This document shows, piece after piece, positions 7,458 through 16,870 of a stretch of 64,000 nt of DNA. The stretch lies in NCBI RefSeq assembly GCF_004102745.1, contig NZ_RLII01000003.1, positions 186,001 to 250,000 on the forward strand. The letters are read 5' to 3'. A program made the translations under genes and the position numbers. This DNA comes from Acetivibrio mesophilus. GTDB taxonomy: Bacteria; Bacillota; Clostridia; Acetivibrionales; Acetivibrionaceae. The notes under the pieces were generated by a model. The model was given only the letters and a program-made list of their open reading frames with translations, was not told where the DNA came from and did not search any database. Each line of letters begins with the position of its first letter. Position 1 is the first letter of the stretch.

Positions 7458-9725
7458 TTAATCTATGCCATTTATTTTATTAAGCAACTCATCCAGCATC
7501 TCTTCGCTCAATCTTCCCTGAGACGAGTTTGGAAGTGCACGCAAAGGCGTAGCCTTTACATTAGCAACCATCATATCATGAGTATTATTCATATCTATTC
7601 CCAATGTATCAGTTATTCCTTTAAGTATCGGACTAAAAATAACAGCCGCCGAAGGATCAGCCATTACATCTTCAACCGTGGAACTATCAGTGAATCTTTT
7701 TCTTAACTTCACTGTTGAATTTACCCTCACCGATTCTTTGAGAACTATGTCTCTTGAGGACTTTCCAATTAATATCAAGAACTCTCCGCTTTCAACATGC
7801 CAATCCTTGATTTGAGTATTGTAATACGCAAAAGCTCTCTTATCCAGGGTAAACGTAACAATCTTTTCTTCTCCCGGATTAAGAAAAATCTTCTGAAATC
7901 CTTTTAGCTCCTTCTCAGGTCTTAGAACGCTACTTTTTACATCCTTTACATAAAGCTGTACTACTTCCTTTCCGGCCACCTCTCCGGTATTCTTAACTTT
8001 TACGCTGACATTTATGACATTATTATCGGAAACATCCTTTTTATCCACCGATATCTCGCTGTATTCGAATTGAGTATAGCTCAATCCATGACCGAAGGGG
8101 AACAATGGCTCAATTCCCTTTGTATCGTAATACCTATATCCGACAAAGATGTTTTCTTTATATTCAACCCTGTCATCTTCCCCGGGAAAATTCAAATAAG
8201 ACGGATTGTGACTTAATTTTATTGGAAAAGTCTCTGCAAGCTTTCCCGATGGATTAACTTCACCGAATAGTATATCTGCCAATGCGCCTCCTAGTGCCTG
8301 ACCTCCAAGATAAGCTTCAAGTATAGCTTTTACCTTATCAACCCACGGCATTTCAATTGGTGATCCGTTGAGCAATACCACAACAGTATTGGTTTGAACC
8401 TCAGCCACTGCTTCTATCAGCCTATTTTGATTTTTCGGCATATCCATATGAGTTCTGTCGAATCCTTCGGATTCATATTCATCCGGTAGACCTGCAAATA
8501 TTACCGCAACGTCTGAGCCCGAAGCCGCTTTTTTAGCCTCGTTTATCAATCCTTCATCAATATCGTCGTTCCCCAGTCTGTACCCTTCCGAATATATGAT
8601 GCTTGTCCCATCACCGCCAGTCTTTTTTATCTCTTCATAAATATCATCAAGTCTTGTTGGTGTAATATGAGAACTACCTGCACCCTGATATCTGGGATTT
8701 TTTACAAAAGCTCCTATCAAAGCTATAGTTCCCTTCTTTTTAAGAGGAAGTGTATTGTCCTCATTCTTAAGGAGCACCATTGACTCCCCTGCAACTTTCC
8801 TTGCCAGTCTGTGATGGGCATCTTTGTCATAGTCCGCGTTTTCCTTCTTATTGTCAATGGCCTTAAAAATAACTTTCAAAATTCTTTCTACAGCTCTATC
8901 CAGAATATTTTCGGATAACTTTCCACTTCTTACAGCCTCAACTATTTTTCTATCTGTAATTCCAAAACTAGAAGGCATTTCTAGTTCAAGTCCGGCATCC
9001 AATCCTTTAACTCTATCGTTTACCGCTCCCCAATCCGATACCACAAAACCCTCATGCATCCATTCATTCTTTATGATATCCGTTAGGAGATATCTATTTT
9101 CCGAACAGTACTCTCCGTTGAGTTTGTTGTATGCACACATAACCATCCATGGCTGCGCCTTTTTTACGGCATTTTCAAAACTTGCAAAATATATTTCCCT
9201 TAATGTTCTTTCATCCACAACTGCATTGACGGTCATTCTCCTGTGCTCCTGATTGTTTGCCGCAAAATGCTTAAGAGATGTCCCAACCCCTTGGCTCTGT
9301 ACACCCTTTATGTGGCTTGAGGCCATCTCCGACGAAAGATAAGGATCTTCAGAAAAATATTCAAAATTTCTCCCGCATAAAGGTGAGCGTTTTATGTTTG
9401 CACCAGGGCCAAGCAGTATTGAAACATTCTGGGCCTGACATTCTTCTCCTAATGCAACACCTACTTTTTCCAATAGTTCCCTATCCCATGAACATGCCAA
9501 ACCAGCGGCAGACGGAAAGCATGTTGCAGGAATACTGTTGTTGATGTCAACCATATCTGCATCTTCCCTCTGTTTTCTCAATCCGTGGGGACCATCGGTC
9601 ATCATTATTGATGGAATGCCCAGCCTTTCAACAGGCTTAGTGCACCAAGCATCAAGCCCCGAACATAACCCAGCCTTCTCCTCCAGGGTCATCTGCTTTA
9701 TTATTTTTTTAATGTCCCTTGTCAT
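7458..9725 (-). CDS. bglB: GH3 beta-glucosidase B
   Basis: A 755-residue glycoside hydrolase family 3 enzyme, the length of A. thermocellus BglB, to which it is nearly identical as I remember that sequence. It lacks a signal peptide, so it acts in the cytoplasm on imported cello-oligosaccharides or cellobiose. Domain order is the N-terminal TIM-like barrel with the nucleophile motif [10 protein letters not shown], the alpha/beta sandwich with [12 protein letters not shown], and a C-terminal fibronectin-III-like domain ([19 protein letters not shown]). AGGAGGAG precedes the ATG at 9725; the upstream in-frame start overlaps this site and is unlikely. The gene has its own promoter with a palindrome and ends at a hairpin. 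Confidence 0.95.
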   Translation of the reverse strand: MTRDIKKIIKQMTLEEKAGLCSGLDAWCTKPVERLGIPSIMMTDGPHGLRKQREDADMVDINNSIPATCFPSAAGLACSWDRELLEKVGVALGEECQAQNVSILLGPGANIKRSPLCGRNFEYFSEDPYLSSEMASSHIKGVQSQGVGTSLKHFAANNQEHRRMTVNAVVDERTLREIYFASFENAVKKAQPWMVMCAYNKLNGEYCSENRYLLTDIIKNEWMHEGFVVSDWGAVNDRVKGLDAGLELEMPSSFGITDRKIVEAVRSGKLSENILDRAVERILKVIFKAIDNKKENADYDKDAHHRLARKVAGESMVLLKNEDNTLPLKKKGTIALIGAFVKNPRYQGAGSSHITPTRLDDIYEEIKKTGGDGTSIIYSEGYRLGNDDIDEGLINEAKKAASGSDVAVIFAGLPDEYESEGFDRTHMDMPKNQNRLIEAVAEVQTNTVVVLLNGSPIEMPWVDKVKAILEAYLGGQALGGALADILFGEVNPSGKLAETFPIKLSHNPSYLNFPGEDDRVEYKENIFVGYRYYDTKGIEPLFPFGHGLSYTQFEYSEISVDKKDVSDNNVINVSVKVKNTGEVAGKEVVQLYVKDVKSSVLRPEKELKGFQKIFLNPGEEKIVTFTLDKRAFAYYNTQIKDWHVESGEFLILIGKSSRDIVLKESVRVNSTVKLRKRFTDSSTVEDVMADPSAAVIFSPILKGITDTLGIDMNNTHDMMVANVKATPLRALPNSSQGRLSEEMLDELLNKINGID

Positions 9726-9797
9726 TTTTCTCCTCCTCATTTTTTTTGCGTTTATATGTGAATTAGTTAGACAAAAAATTGTTTGCTAGTAAAGTAT

Positions 9798-9843
9798 TAG
9801 TATTTAATACTAGTATTATATTACCACCAACTATAGGCAATAC
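9798..9843 (-). promoter_or_regulatory. Putative bglB promoter with operator-like palindrome
   Basis: Minus strand: GTATTG (9843-9838), 17-base spacer, TATAAT (9820-9815). Two bases past the -10 lies an odd palindrome with 7-bp arms, TAGTATT-T-AATACTA (9798-9812), at the position expected of a repressor operator near the start of transcription. The -35 box is weak. Confidence 0.4.
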
Positions 9844-9865
9844 AAACAATAAAAACTCCTTTCCA

Positions 9866-9900
9866 ATAAAAAGGCTGGTTTCCCAAAGTGGAAACCAACC
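9866..9900 (-). terminator. Intrinsic terminator after the CBM3/vWA gene
   Basis: Minus strand: a stem of about 11 bp, GGTTGGTTTCC/GGAAACCAGCC with an ACTTTG loop (9900-9873), followed by TTTTTATT. It ends the stalk/CBM3-vWA transcription unit ahead of the bglB promoter. Confidence 0.85.
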
Positions 9901-9923
9901 GCAAGTTTTCTTGCAACGGCATA

Positions 9924-12900
9924 TCAGTTTATATCAACTGTCATTGTAACATTTACCGTCATGTCATCAAAGTGTTTGTCAATACTCTTTGATTGACTGT
10001 TGCCTCCACTATCAATGTAATCTATATTGTATCTTATCTTGGAATCCGCCCCATCAAATATTATTGTACCCGGTTTCAAGAATTTTACTTTTATTTTGAA
10101 ATTGTCAATATTAAAACTATAACCTGTGCCAGTATATGTAAGCGGAATGTTATTTATCACACCAGTAATCTTTGTCCTGGTTATTCCGTCTATCAGAACA
10201 CTTTGAGTGCTCATCCCGTCAGGAACCTCTACCACCAACACTCCTGCAGGAAGAATCTCTTGATACAAGACATTATTAAGTATAACATCATAGTATATCT
10301 TCAAACGTATGCTGTCGAAAATATCTATAAGTTCCATAAAATTGTCTGCCCTGTAATAATGCTTGCCGGTAGCTTCTACTACTTTCGCTCCGCTTACTGC
10401 TGCAATATCCTCCAACACAGTACCTATACTTTCCTCAGAAAAATCTATAAACATGAGATTTATACCGCTTGAGGTAATGAGTTTCCCAATATCCTTTGCA
10501 TAATCTGACGAACTGTAGGACACATCATCAGCTTTTATGTAATCAGCTTTTCCGTTCTCTGTCTTAGGCTCACTTGTTATATCGCTAATACCCGTCCATC
10601 GATTCGGTGCGGAGCCTGTAAGGACAACAATATACTTTGCAGACGAACTTTCTGTTGAATTATTAAGAATATGATATGCCCTTCTCATGGCATCTCCCAT
10701 ATTGCTAAAACCTGTAGTTCCGGGTACGATTTTATCAATTTTATCCTTTAGAATAGTTGCATTGTCGCTCAAAGATAAATCATACTGCGTAAAGTGATTA
10801 TCATTTGCAGAGTCGGAATATTTAATAATGGACACTTTTGTTTGAGAACCTGCAAACTTATCTACAAAGCTCTTTGCAGCATCTTTTACCATTTTCAAAT
10901 GACTGGAGTTCTCCATATACTTCTCTTCAATAGTATTAAATTGTCCCTCTGTATGATTTACCTTAAGACCACTACCATTAAATTTAAGTTCGTTTCCTGC
11001 AATAGCCCCGTTAATGGTATTGTTATCACCTGTAAAGATAATTTTTCCGGAGTTAGGGTTCCCAGGGGCTCCAGGTGCATAAGCTATCCCGTTTATAGTA
11101 GAGTCCTTCGTCTGGCACTCTATATTGCCATTTATGGAGTAAACATACAACTTGTCTTTTGGCCCTTTGGGCTTTAAATTTTCTCCCTGTATAATTATAT
11201 TTCCTTTAGCAACAATAAATCCATCGTTGACGTTATTGGTTTCTGTCAATGATATTAGAACATCTCCATTGAAATACATGGAAGAGTTTATGACAAGTTT
11301 ACCCATTCCGAATATTTCAAAACGATTGGCAAATAGGTTATAAGTTATAAAAACATCTTTCTGCCCCGGCATTGGATAAGGAAACCAACTGGGGGGATAA
11401 TCCTCGGGGTTGAAAACCATAGAATTCTTCAATGCATCAGCAAGCAGTTCTGTATGAAAATATGGCATCTCTATCGGAATAGTAATATTTTTAAACGTTT
11501 TAATATCTACTTTTTTACTTGTAATATCAAAGCTAGCAGCAGAACAAGTTTGCGAAATTTTTATCGTCTCAGCTGTGGATGTAAATAAATTATTTGTATG
11601 TACACTTCCATTAATTGTAGCATTATTTCCCTGTATAGTTAAATCACGGTTTGAATATATTCCAAAGTCTAAGGGCGATAATATATCATGCACATAGGAG
11701 TTTAATGCCCCTGAGTTATCCAATATTAGCACTACTTCTTTCTCCGTGTCTATTGTGCCTGCTACAGAGATTTCACCGCCTTGGGACAATAATATATCGC
11801 CTTCTTCTCCAAGTTCTGCTTCAATTATAGAATTCCTTGAAGCAGTAATACCAACTCCCAAAGGATCATCTGTCCCTCCAGGTGATGGTGGGGTCAGAGG
11901 AGCAGCAATCTCCTTTATGTCTACATTATCAAGAATGATGTCATGGGGCTGATTTGCCGTTGTGCCCACTTTCCCCATTTCAAACACAATAGCTGCAGTA
12001 ATATCTTTCGAGCTGCTTATCGCAAATTCACAGGTATAAGTTTTCATATGTGAATCAATTCCTACAACACTGCCAGAATATTCAATGAGACTATTTGTGG
12101 CATCCTGTACCGATACCCTTATATCCCTTGGAATTGTCGACTTTGCGTCAAAAGTAAGCCTATAAGTTTTAGAATTTTTAAGTTCAACTCCTGTATGCTT
12201 TAATTGAATAGTCCAATTGTTCGATCCAACATTTTTAATAGCAGTTTTCGACCTTTTATTACCCGAGGGCTCAGTATGAACCAGATTGTTGGCATTTGCA
12301 CCGGATACATTGTCAAAATAAAAACTCCAAAATGCCATTCCGTCTTCAAAATCTCCATTTGGAACCGCTTGATCCATCCAATTTGTAGGAGTCACTAAAT
12401 CTGAAGGTGTAGGTGTAACTTCAGGGGTCGTGCTAGGTGAAGGTGTTATGGTAGGTATTGGACTCATTTGCGGAGTCGGTGTCACCGGCGAAGGAGTAGA
12501 AATCAACTCTACCGGCTCTTTCCCACTAAAAAGAACCCCGTTCAAATATCCTGTAACCTTGTCCCATTCTGCAAAATTAATGTTTTTCTTACAGAAAGAA
12601 TAATCGTTGGTTTGGGTAAAAACCTGATTGTAGCCGGATTGATAGACTCTCGCTCTTACTAATGCATATGTATCTGGAGCAAGACTTCCTGCTGCAGTGT
12701 TAAATCCGAATTCTATATATTTGTTTGCATCGGATGAATTGGTATCTTTTATGGTATATGTAATACAGCTATTAATTCCACTGCCGCTATTTTCAGCATA
12801 ATCGATAAAAACGCTTATTGGCGATACCCCGTCATCAGTAAAATAATACCTCAACTTAATGTCCGAAAGGGCAACTGTTGAAGAGCCTGTGTTGATGACC

Positions 12901-13079
12901 TTGAAATTTGTACACAAAGCACCAACAGAATCACCAACATCTCCATTATAAAATTCTACTCTAATTCCTTCAGAACTTGCATAGACATCCCCACCGATAA
13001 CAGTTGCTGATATGATTTGCATTAGAAAACAAACTATAAGAAGCAATGTACTTTCTTTATATAATAATCTTTTTATCAT
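9924..13079 (-). CDS. Secreted CBM3 / CBM4-like / split vWA-domain surface protein
   Basis: A 1051-residue exported protein. In numbering from seven codons upstream of the chosen ATG it has a signal peptide (8-42) and a CBM3-type cellulose-binding module (44-196; IRVEFYNGD, LRYYFTDDG, TQTNDYSF). A Pro/Thr linker (200-240) leads to a CBM4/16/22-like jelly roll (245-400; VPNGDFEDG). A von Willebrand A fold begins EVVLILDNSGAL (455-466), but its next elements (LKMVKDAAKSFVDKF; VSIIKYSD) come only at 735-763. Between them lies a ~265-residue pilus-type beta-solenoid (DFGIYSNRDL ... NGAIAGNELKFNGSG). The MIDAS is degenerate: DNSGA rather than DxSxS, and LTGSAPN rather than LTDGxPN. There is no dockerin or SLH. 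GGAAGG supports the ATG at 13079. It follows the stalk gene by 73 bases, probably in one operon. Confidence 0.8.
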   Translation of the reverse strand: MIKRLLYKESTLLLIVCFLMQIISATVIGGDVYASSEGIRVEFYNGDVGDSVGALCTNFKVINTGSSTVALSDIKLRYYFTDDGVSPISVFIDYAENSGSGINSCITYTIKDTNSSDANKYIEFGFNTAAGSLAPDTYALVRARVYQSGYNQVFTQTNDYSFCKKNINFAEWDKVTGYLNGVLFSGKEPVELISTPSPVTPTPQMSPIPTITPSPSTTPEVTPTPSDLVTPTNWMDQAVPNGDFEDGMAFWSFYFDNVSGANANNLVHTEPSGNKRSKTAIKNVGSNNWTIQLKHTGVELKNSKTYRLTFDAKSTIPRDIRVSVQDATNSLIEYSGSVVGIDSHMKTYTCEFAISSSKDITAAIVFEMGKVGTTANQPHDIILDNVDIKEIAAPLTPPSPGGTDDPLGVGITASRNSIIEAELGEEGDILLSQGGEISVAGTIDTEKEVVLILDNSGALNSYVHDILSPLDFGIYSNRDLTIQGNNATINGSVHTNNLFTSTAETIKISQTCSAASFDITSKKVDIKTFKNITIPIEMPYFHTELLADALKNSMVFNPEDYPPSWFPYPMPGQKDVFITYNLFANRFEIFGMGKLVINSSMYFNGDVLISLTETNNVNDGFIVAKGNIIIQGENLKPKGPKDKLYVYSINGNIECQTKDSTINGIAYAPGAPGNPNSGKIIFTGDNNTINGAIAGNELKFNGSGLKVNHTEGQFNTIEEKYMENSSHLKMVKDAAKSFVDKFAGSQTKVSIIKYSDSANDNHFTQYDLSLSDNATILKDKIDKIVPGTTGFSNMGDAMRRAYHILNNSTESSSAKYIVVLTGSAPNRWTGISDITSEPKTENGKADYIKADDVSYSSSDYAKDIGKLITSSGINLMFIDFSEESIGTVLEDIAAVSGAKVVEATGKHYYRADNFMELIDIFDSIRLKIYYDVILNNVLYQEILPAGVLVVEVPDGMSTQSVLIDGITRTKITGVINNIPLTYTGTGYSFNIDNFKIKVKFLKPGTIIFDGADSKIRYNIDYIDSGGNSQSKSIDKHFDDMTVNVTMTVDIN

Positions 13080-13152
13080 ATTACATCCTTCCTCCTTCAT
13101 TATTACGTTGATAGGTGCGAAGCAATTTTGTGTAGATTATGTCAATTCCAAA

Positions 13153-13932
13153 TCATAAATCATACTGTGAAATTTTTATTGGTTTATTAGAGTCACTCAA
13201 TGTCTTTACAAGAATAGTTTTAGGATTAAAAGAAGAGGTCAGATAAATATCAGCTTCATATATATTCATTCCACCGTCTTTTCCTGTTATTTGAGCTATG
13301 GCGCTCGAATACCTTCTTGAGCTGTCATACATCTCAAGCATAAGCATCTTATCATCCAAATTTACCCTTCCGTGTACCGTCAATATTTTTCCATCAGCCT
13401 TGCTTTCCCATCTGTCCACAGTAAACTCCAATTCTCTAAAATAGGATATCTCCCCCAAATCCCGTACTTGGTCTACATAAGAAATATGAACCGCTCTTCT
13501 TGAGCCATCCCAAGAAACATCAGCTCCCGTATTCTCACTTACAAATCTCAATGGGACAAAAGTCCTTCCCCCCAATATTTCCGCTTCAGCATCAAGGTTT
13601 ACTTTGTATCCGTTGACATAGGCAAAGGCTTTTCCTATTTCAATATAAATCTGCGTAGTATCATTGGTTGCCATAATAGTACGGTTTTCTCCGTTCCAGC
13701 TTATATCCACACCAAGGGCTTCAAAAATAGCACGAAAAGGTACCATCGTTCTTCCGTTTTTTATGTACGGTGCTACATCAAACTTAAGCTCAAGCCCATT
13801 CAAAAAAACCTTTATATCGCTTGCTGCTAAAGAGTTGTCTTGGGCCGCAAACGAAAATTCTCCTGTGAAATTAAATACAATTAAAGTGCAAAAAATCATC
13901 AGACATGAAAAAAATACACCTATTTTTTTCAT
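13153..13932 (-). CDS. Secreted copper-amine-oxidase-N (stalk) domain protein
   Basis: A 259-residue protein with an N-terminal signal peptide (KKIGVFFSCLMIFCTLIVF, then an Ala-rich cleavage region) and two copies of the stalk repeat named after copper amine oxidase (PF07833). The copies are VPFRAIFEALGVDISWNG and VPLRFVSENTGADVSWDG. The C-terminal ~100 residues form an unassigned beta-rich domain. These domains are common on clostridial surface proteins and have no oxidase activity. The ATG at 13932 has GGAGG at 9 bases; the upstream TTG and ATG are too close to it. It is likely co-transcribed with the CBM3/vWA gene downstream, so both may act in one surface complex (inference). Confidence 0.8.
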   Translation of the reverse strand: MKKIGVFFSCLMIFCTLIVFNFTGEFSFAAQDNSLAASDIKVFLNGLELKFDVAPYIKNGRTMVPFRAIFEALGVDISWNGENRTIMATNDTTQIYIEIGKAFAYVNGYKVNLDAEAEILGGRTFVPLRFVSENTGADVSWDGSRRAVHISYVDQVRDLGEISYFRELEFTVDRWESKADGKILTVHGRVNLDDKMLMLEMYDSSRRYSSAIAQITGKDGGMNIYEADIYLTSSFNPKTILVKTLSDSNKPIKISQYDL

Positions 13933-14094
13933 AAGCATTCTCCTCCACCTCAATAATTTGAAATTATTACATGCATTAGAAATCTAGAATATGTCCTTAC
14001 CATTGAAAGAAGTAACTCAGAAATGAAAAAATATGTATACCACGTTGAAAAATTCTATCTAATAATATAAAGTTACATTTTCCCTCATATAATA

Positions 14095-14124
14095 ATTATA
14101 TAACGAAATTGGTCATTGAGTCAA
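14095..14124 (-). promoter_or_regulatory. Sigma-A-like promoter for the stalk/CBM3-vWA operon
   Basis: Minus strand: TTGACT (14124-14119), 18-base spacer, TATAAT (14100-14095). It would give a leader of about 155 bases before the stalk gene. No other gene lies in this 297-base gap. Confidence 0.6.
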
Positions 14125-14229
14125 CTTTTCACAACACTTTGTAATTATATTGACATATTTTACACGAGGCAGATTTGAATAAAACAGCATAATCATATAT
14201 CTAACAATATAATTAATAGCAAAAACTAA

Positions 14230-14772
14230 TCACTTTGATTTTATTGTGAGCTTTCTGAACTGGATTGTGTACATAAAAAATGCAAACAGCGTAGATACAA
14301 CTGCAATTATCACAGCAATATTTACTACGACATCAGTGTAAGGATTTATAAATCTTCCTGATCTTATGGCTATAGTTAATACAATTGCAAGAAAGAAAAC
14401 AACTGTGGCAAACTTACCATACCAGTCAGCCTGCACAACGAAATTTACTTTCTTATATATTAAAATACTACCGACAACCATAAAAGACTCTTTTGCAACA
14501 ACAATTATCAAAACCGGTAACGGTATAATCTCCTGCATAGTAAGGATAGTCAGTGCAGTTAGTTGCATCATTTTATCGGCCAAAGGATCCGCCAGCTTGC
14601 CCCAAGACGTTATCATATTGAATTTTCTGGCAATCAATCCATCCAATACATCAGTAATTCCTGCTAAAAGAAATAAAACTACCGCAACCGTATACTGTTC
14701 ATTGTACAGATAATAAGCAAAGAAAGGAACGAACACAAACCTTATAGCAGTTAATATGTTTGGAATATTCAC
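14230..14772 (-). CDS. pgsA: CDP-diacylglycerol--glycerol-3-phosphate 3-phosphatidyltransferase
   Basis: A 180-residue integral membrane enzyme that makes phosphatidylglycerol phosphate, the committed step to phosphatidylglycerol and cardiolipin. The CDP-alcohol phosphatidyltransferase signature D-G-x2-A-R-x8-G-x3-D-x3-D is complete in DVLDGLIARKFN...SWGKLADPLADK. The hydrophobic profile and length are normal for PgsA. The start is GTG at 14772 (MNIPNILTAIRF) with AAGGTGG seven bases upstream; an overlapping ATG is out of frame. It is the last gene of a minus-strand cluster with the thioesterase and pfkA. Confidence 0.92.
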   Translation of the reverse strand: MNIPNILTAIRFVFVPFFAYYLYNEQYTVAVVLFLLAGITDVLDGLIARKFNMITSWGKLADPLADKMMQLTALTILTMQEIIPLPVLIIVVAKESFMVVGSILIYKKVNFVVQADWYGKFATVVFFLAIVLTIAIRSGRFINPYTDVVVNIAVIIAVVSTLFAFFMYTIQFRKLTIKSK

Positions 14773-14802
14773 CCATCCACCACCTTAAAGAAATTATATA
14801 AT

Positions 14803-15219
14803 CTACAAAATAGCCTTATTCAACAATTCAAATATATCCGGCGCATGTTTTTTTATATTTATAGGCTTAAGACTCCTGTTTGTCCATGCATGAACAGTCT
14901 GTCCCGTCGTTATAAGCGAATTATCACAGCCTTTGAAAACCTCGTAGGAAAACGTCACCCTCGAATAGGATATTTGCTTAACGCAGGTTTTTACAATGAC
15001 CCTGTCCTCATATCTCGCCGAGCCTTTATATCTACATGTAAGCTCAATCAGGGGAAGCATAAAACCTCTTTCTTCTATTTTTGAATAGGGCATTCCCATA
15101 CTCTTAATAAATTCCGTCCTCGCTGCCTCAAACCAGATAGGATAATTTGAATGATGAACTATTCCCATCTGATCTGTTTCAGCATATCTTACAATAATCT
15201 CTGTCTCTGATGTAAACAC
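14803..15219 (-). CDS. YbgC/4HBT-type acyl-CoA thioesterase
   Basis: A 138-residue hotdog-fold protein with the 4-hydroxybenzoyl-CoA thioesterase/YbgC signature RYAETDQMGIVHHSNYPIWF. The Asp within ETDQMG is the usual catalytic residue. It probably hydrolyses short or medium acyl-CoA thioesters in the cytoplasm; the physiological substrate is unknown. The start is GTG at 15219 after AAGGTGG. It lies 30 bases upstream of pgsA and 71 bases downstream of pfkA on the same strand, so the three are probably co-transcribed. Confidence 0.85.
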   Translation of the reverse strand: MFTSETEIIVRYAETDQMGIVHHSNYPIWFEAARTEFIKSMGMPYSKIEERGFMLPLIELTCRYKGSARYEDRVIVKTCVKQISYSRVTFSYEVFKGCDNSLITTGQTVHAWTNRSLKPINIKKHAPDIFELLNKAIL

Positions 15220-15290
15220 TGTTTATCCACCTTGCTGTTATATACTGGTCCTCCATGCAATAAAATCCACATTGTAGAACTTATTAATAC

Positions 15291-16265
15291 TTATAGCGAT
15301 AACATTTTGCTTAACTGAATCAAATCTTCAGAAATAGTTTTCTTTGATTCCAGAGCTTCATAAAGATCCATGTCACCCAGCTGGTTGTCCTTAAAGACAA
15401 TGACTCTGTTGCTCTTGTTTTCCCTGAGGATTTCAACAGCCTTGGCTCCCATCTGACTTGCCATTACCCTATCATATACAGTAGGACTACCCCCTCTTTG
15501 TATATGTCCGAGTATTGTAGCCCTAGCTTCAATGCCTGTCTTTTCCGTAATTTCTCTGGCTATCTGGATAGCTTTACCTTCCACCCCTTCAGCAACTATA
15601 ACAAGATAATGCTTTTTACCTCTGTTTCTTCCTTCAATAATAGGCTTTAGAATATCAGTCTCCATATCATAGGGCTTTTCCGGAAGAACGACAGCCTCAG
15701 CGCCTCCCGAAATACTGACATTTACGGCAATGTACCCGGCATGTCTTCCCATAACTTCCAAAACACTGCATCTCTCGTGGGAATAAGCAGTATCTCTTAT
15801 TTTGTCTATTGCATCCTGAACAGTGTTCATGGCTGTATCATAACCTATGGTATAATCGGTGCAACCAATGTCATTATCAATTGTACCCGGTATTCCTATA
15901 ACATTAAGTCCTAGCTTGCTAATATCCTTAGCGCCCCTGTAGGATCCGTCTCCGCCTATAACTACAATTGCGTCAATGCCGAACACCTTGGCCATGGATA
16001 CAGCTTTTTTCAGGCCTTCCTCTGTCTTGAATTCTGGGGATCTAGCTGTCTGAAGGATAGTACCTCCCCTATGAATTATATCCCCTACCGACCTTGCTGT
16101 CATTTCTTCAATATCTCCATGAATAAGGCCGTTATAGCCCTTTCTTATTCCCATAACTTTAAAACCATAATAAAGTCCTGTTCTGACAACCGCTCTTATG
16201 GCTGCATTCATTCCGGGAGCATCTCCACCACTTGTTAAAACACCAATTGTTCTAATATTACTCAT
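15291..16265 (-). CDS. pfkA: ATP-dependent 6-phosphofructokinase
   Basis: A 324-residue phosphofructokinase of the short bacterial type, phosphorylating fructose 6-phosphate to the 1,6-bisphosphate. It shows the nucleotide-binding GVLTSGGDAPGMNAAIR at the N-terminus, GGDGSYRGA at about residue 102, the catalytic GTIDNDI and MGRHAGYIA. The Gly in GGDGS at the position that distinguishes ATP- from PPi-dependent enzymes favours ATP. The ATG at 16265 follows AAGGAGG. It sits downstream of the DUF2007 and TRAP genes with a hairpin in between and upstream of the thioesterase and pgsA. Confidence 0.95.
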   Translation of the reverse strand: MSNIRTIGVLTSGGDAPGMNAAIRAVVRTGLYYGFKVMGIRKGYNGLIHGDIEEMTARSVGDIIHRGGTILQTARSPEFKTEEGLKKAVSMAKVFGIDAIVVIGGDGSYRGAKDISKLGLNVIGIPGTIDNDIGCTDYTIGYDTAMNTVQDAIDKIRDTAYSHERCSVLEVMGRHAGYIAVNVSISGGAEAVVLPEKPYDMETDILKPIIEGRNRGKKHYLVIVAEGVEGKAIQIAREITEKTGIEARATILGHIQRGGSPTVYDRVMASQMGAKAVEILRENKSNRVIVFKDNQLGDMDLYEALESKKTISEDLIQLSKMLSL

Positions 16266-16293
16266 GCCCGATAACCTCCTTAACAGTATTAAA

Positions 16294-16320
16294 CCCGTGT
16301 TTCAAGAGGCTAAACACGGG
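16294..16320 (-). terminator. Hairpin between the DUF2007 gene and pfkA
   Basis: Minus strand: a perfect 9-bp stem, CCCGTGTTT/AAACACGGG with a 9-base loop, followed only by TTTAAT. It lies just upstream of the pfkA ribosome site. It may be a weak terminator or a processing or attenuation structure. Confidence 0.45.
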
Positions 16321-16349
16321 ATAATAAAAAAAACTATATTAACTTTAAT

Positions 16350-16547
16350 TCAATATCCCTTCTCAATAATAACACTATGGGCCTCTTCCACTTCAGCTTC
16401 AGGGACTAAGACTTCATAATAGTTGTCATTATTCTCATGATTTTTACTTATAGGTCTTAATTTAACCAGAATGCCTTCACTGGTCAACAAATCCTGCATA
16501 GTAGTGGCGATCTCTTTACTCTGAGCCATATACACCACTGTCCACAT
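16350..16547 (-). CDS. DUF2007-type small signal-transducing-like protein
   Basis: A 65-residue soluble protein beginning MWTVVYMAQSKEIATTMQD. The pattern V-V-Y-M-A-x4-EA with LLTSEGILVKLRPI and a closing YEVLVPEAEVEEAHSVI fits the DUF2007 family of small ferredoxin-like proteins, whose function is not established. The ATG at 16547 is chosen because AAGGGG lies about 10 bases upstream; the reading frame extends to an unsupported GTG at 16577, which would overlap the TRAP stop. It is tightly downstream of the TRAP gene, so the two are probably co-transcribed. Confidence 0.65.
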   Translation of the reverse strand: MWTVVYMAQSKEIATTMQDLLTSEGILVKLRPISKNHENNDNYYEVLVPEAEVEEAHSVIIEKGY

Positions 16548-16569
16548 ATAAAACACGCCCCTTTTTACG

Positions 16570-16803
16570 TTATTCACCGGAATAAACTTCTCCGTGCCGA
16601 CTTATTATCTTAGCTTTTCCTCTAATTTTTATCGCAGAAGTATTATCGGTAAACTGGGCTATGAGAACTTCACCCTTATCCAGTTTCTCGGTATGGTGGA
16701 ACTTTGTATCTTTACCTCTGGTAAGGCCAATAATATTCACACCATTTTCTTCAGCCTTTATTATAACGTAATCCCCAAATGCTTTTTCAATATCCCAATC
16801 CAA
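16570..16803 (-). CDS. mtrB: Tryptophan RNA-binding attenuation protein (TRAP)
   Basis: A 77-residue homologue of Bacillus TRAP, the 11-subunit ring that binds tryptophan and then wraps (G/U)AG repeats in RNA to attenuate trp genes. The core [33 protein letters not shown] and [10 protein letters not shown] align with B. subtilis MtrB and keep its RNA-contact residues Lys37, Lys56 and Arg58 and the ligand-site Thr/Ser. The start is TTG at 16803: GAGGTGG lies 6 bases before it and the resulting N-terminus matches the usual length. The ATG at 16821 has no ribosome site. It lies 67 bases after dnaE. No trp gene is in this window. Confidence 0.88.
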   Translation of the reverse strand: MDWDIEKAFGDYVIIKAEENGVNIIGLTRGKDTKFHHTEKLDKGEVLIAQFTDNTSAIKIRGKAKIISRHGEVYSGE

Positions 16804-16870
16804 ATAGAACCACCTCGACATAACTATATATTAATTTGCACCAAAAATCAATATGAATTTTAGGTAAAGC

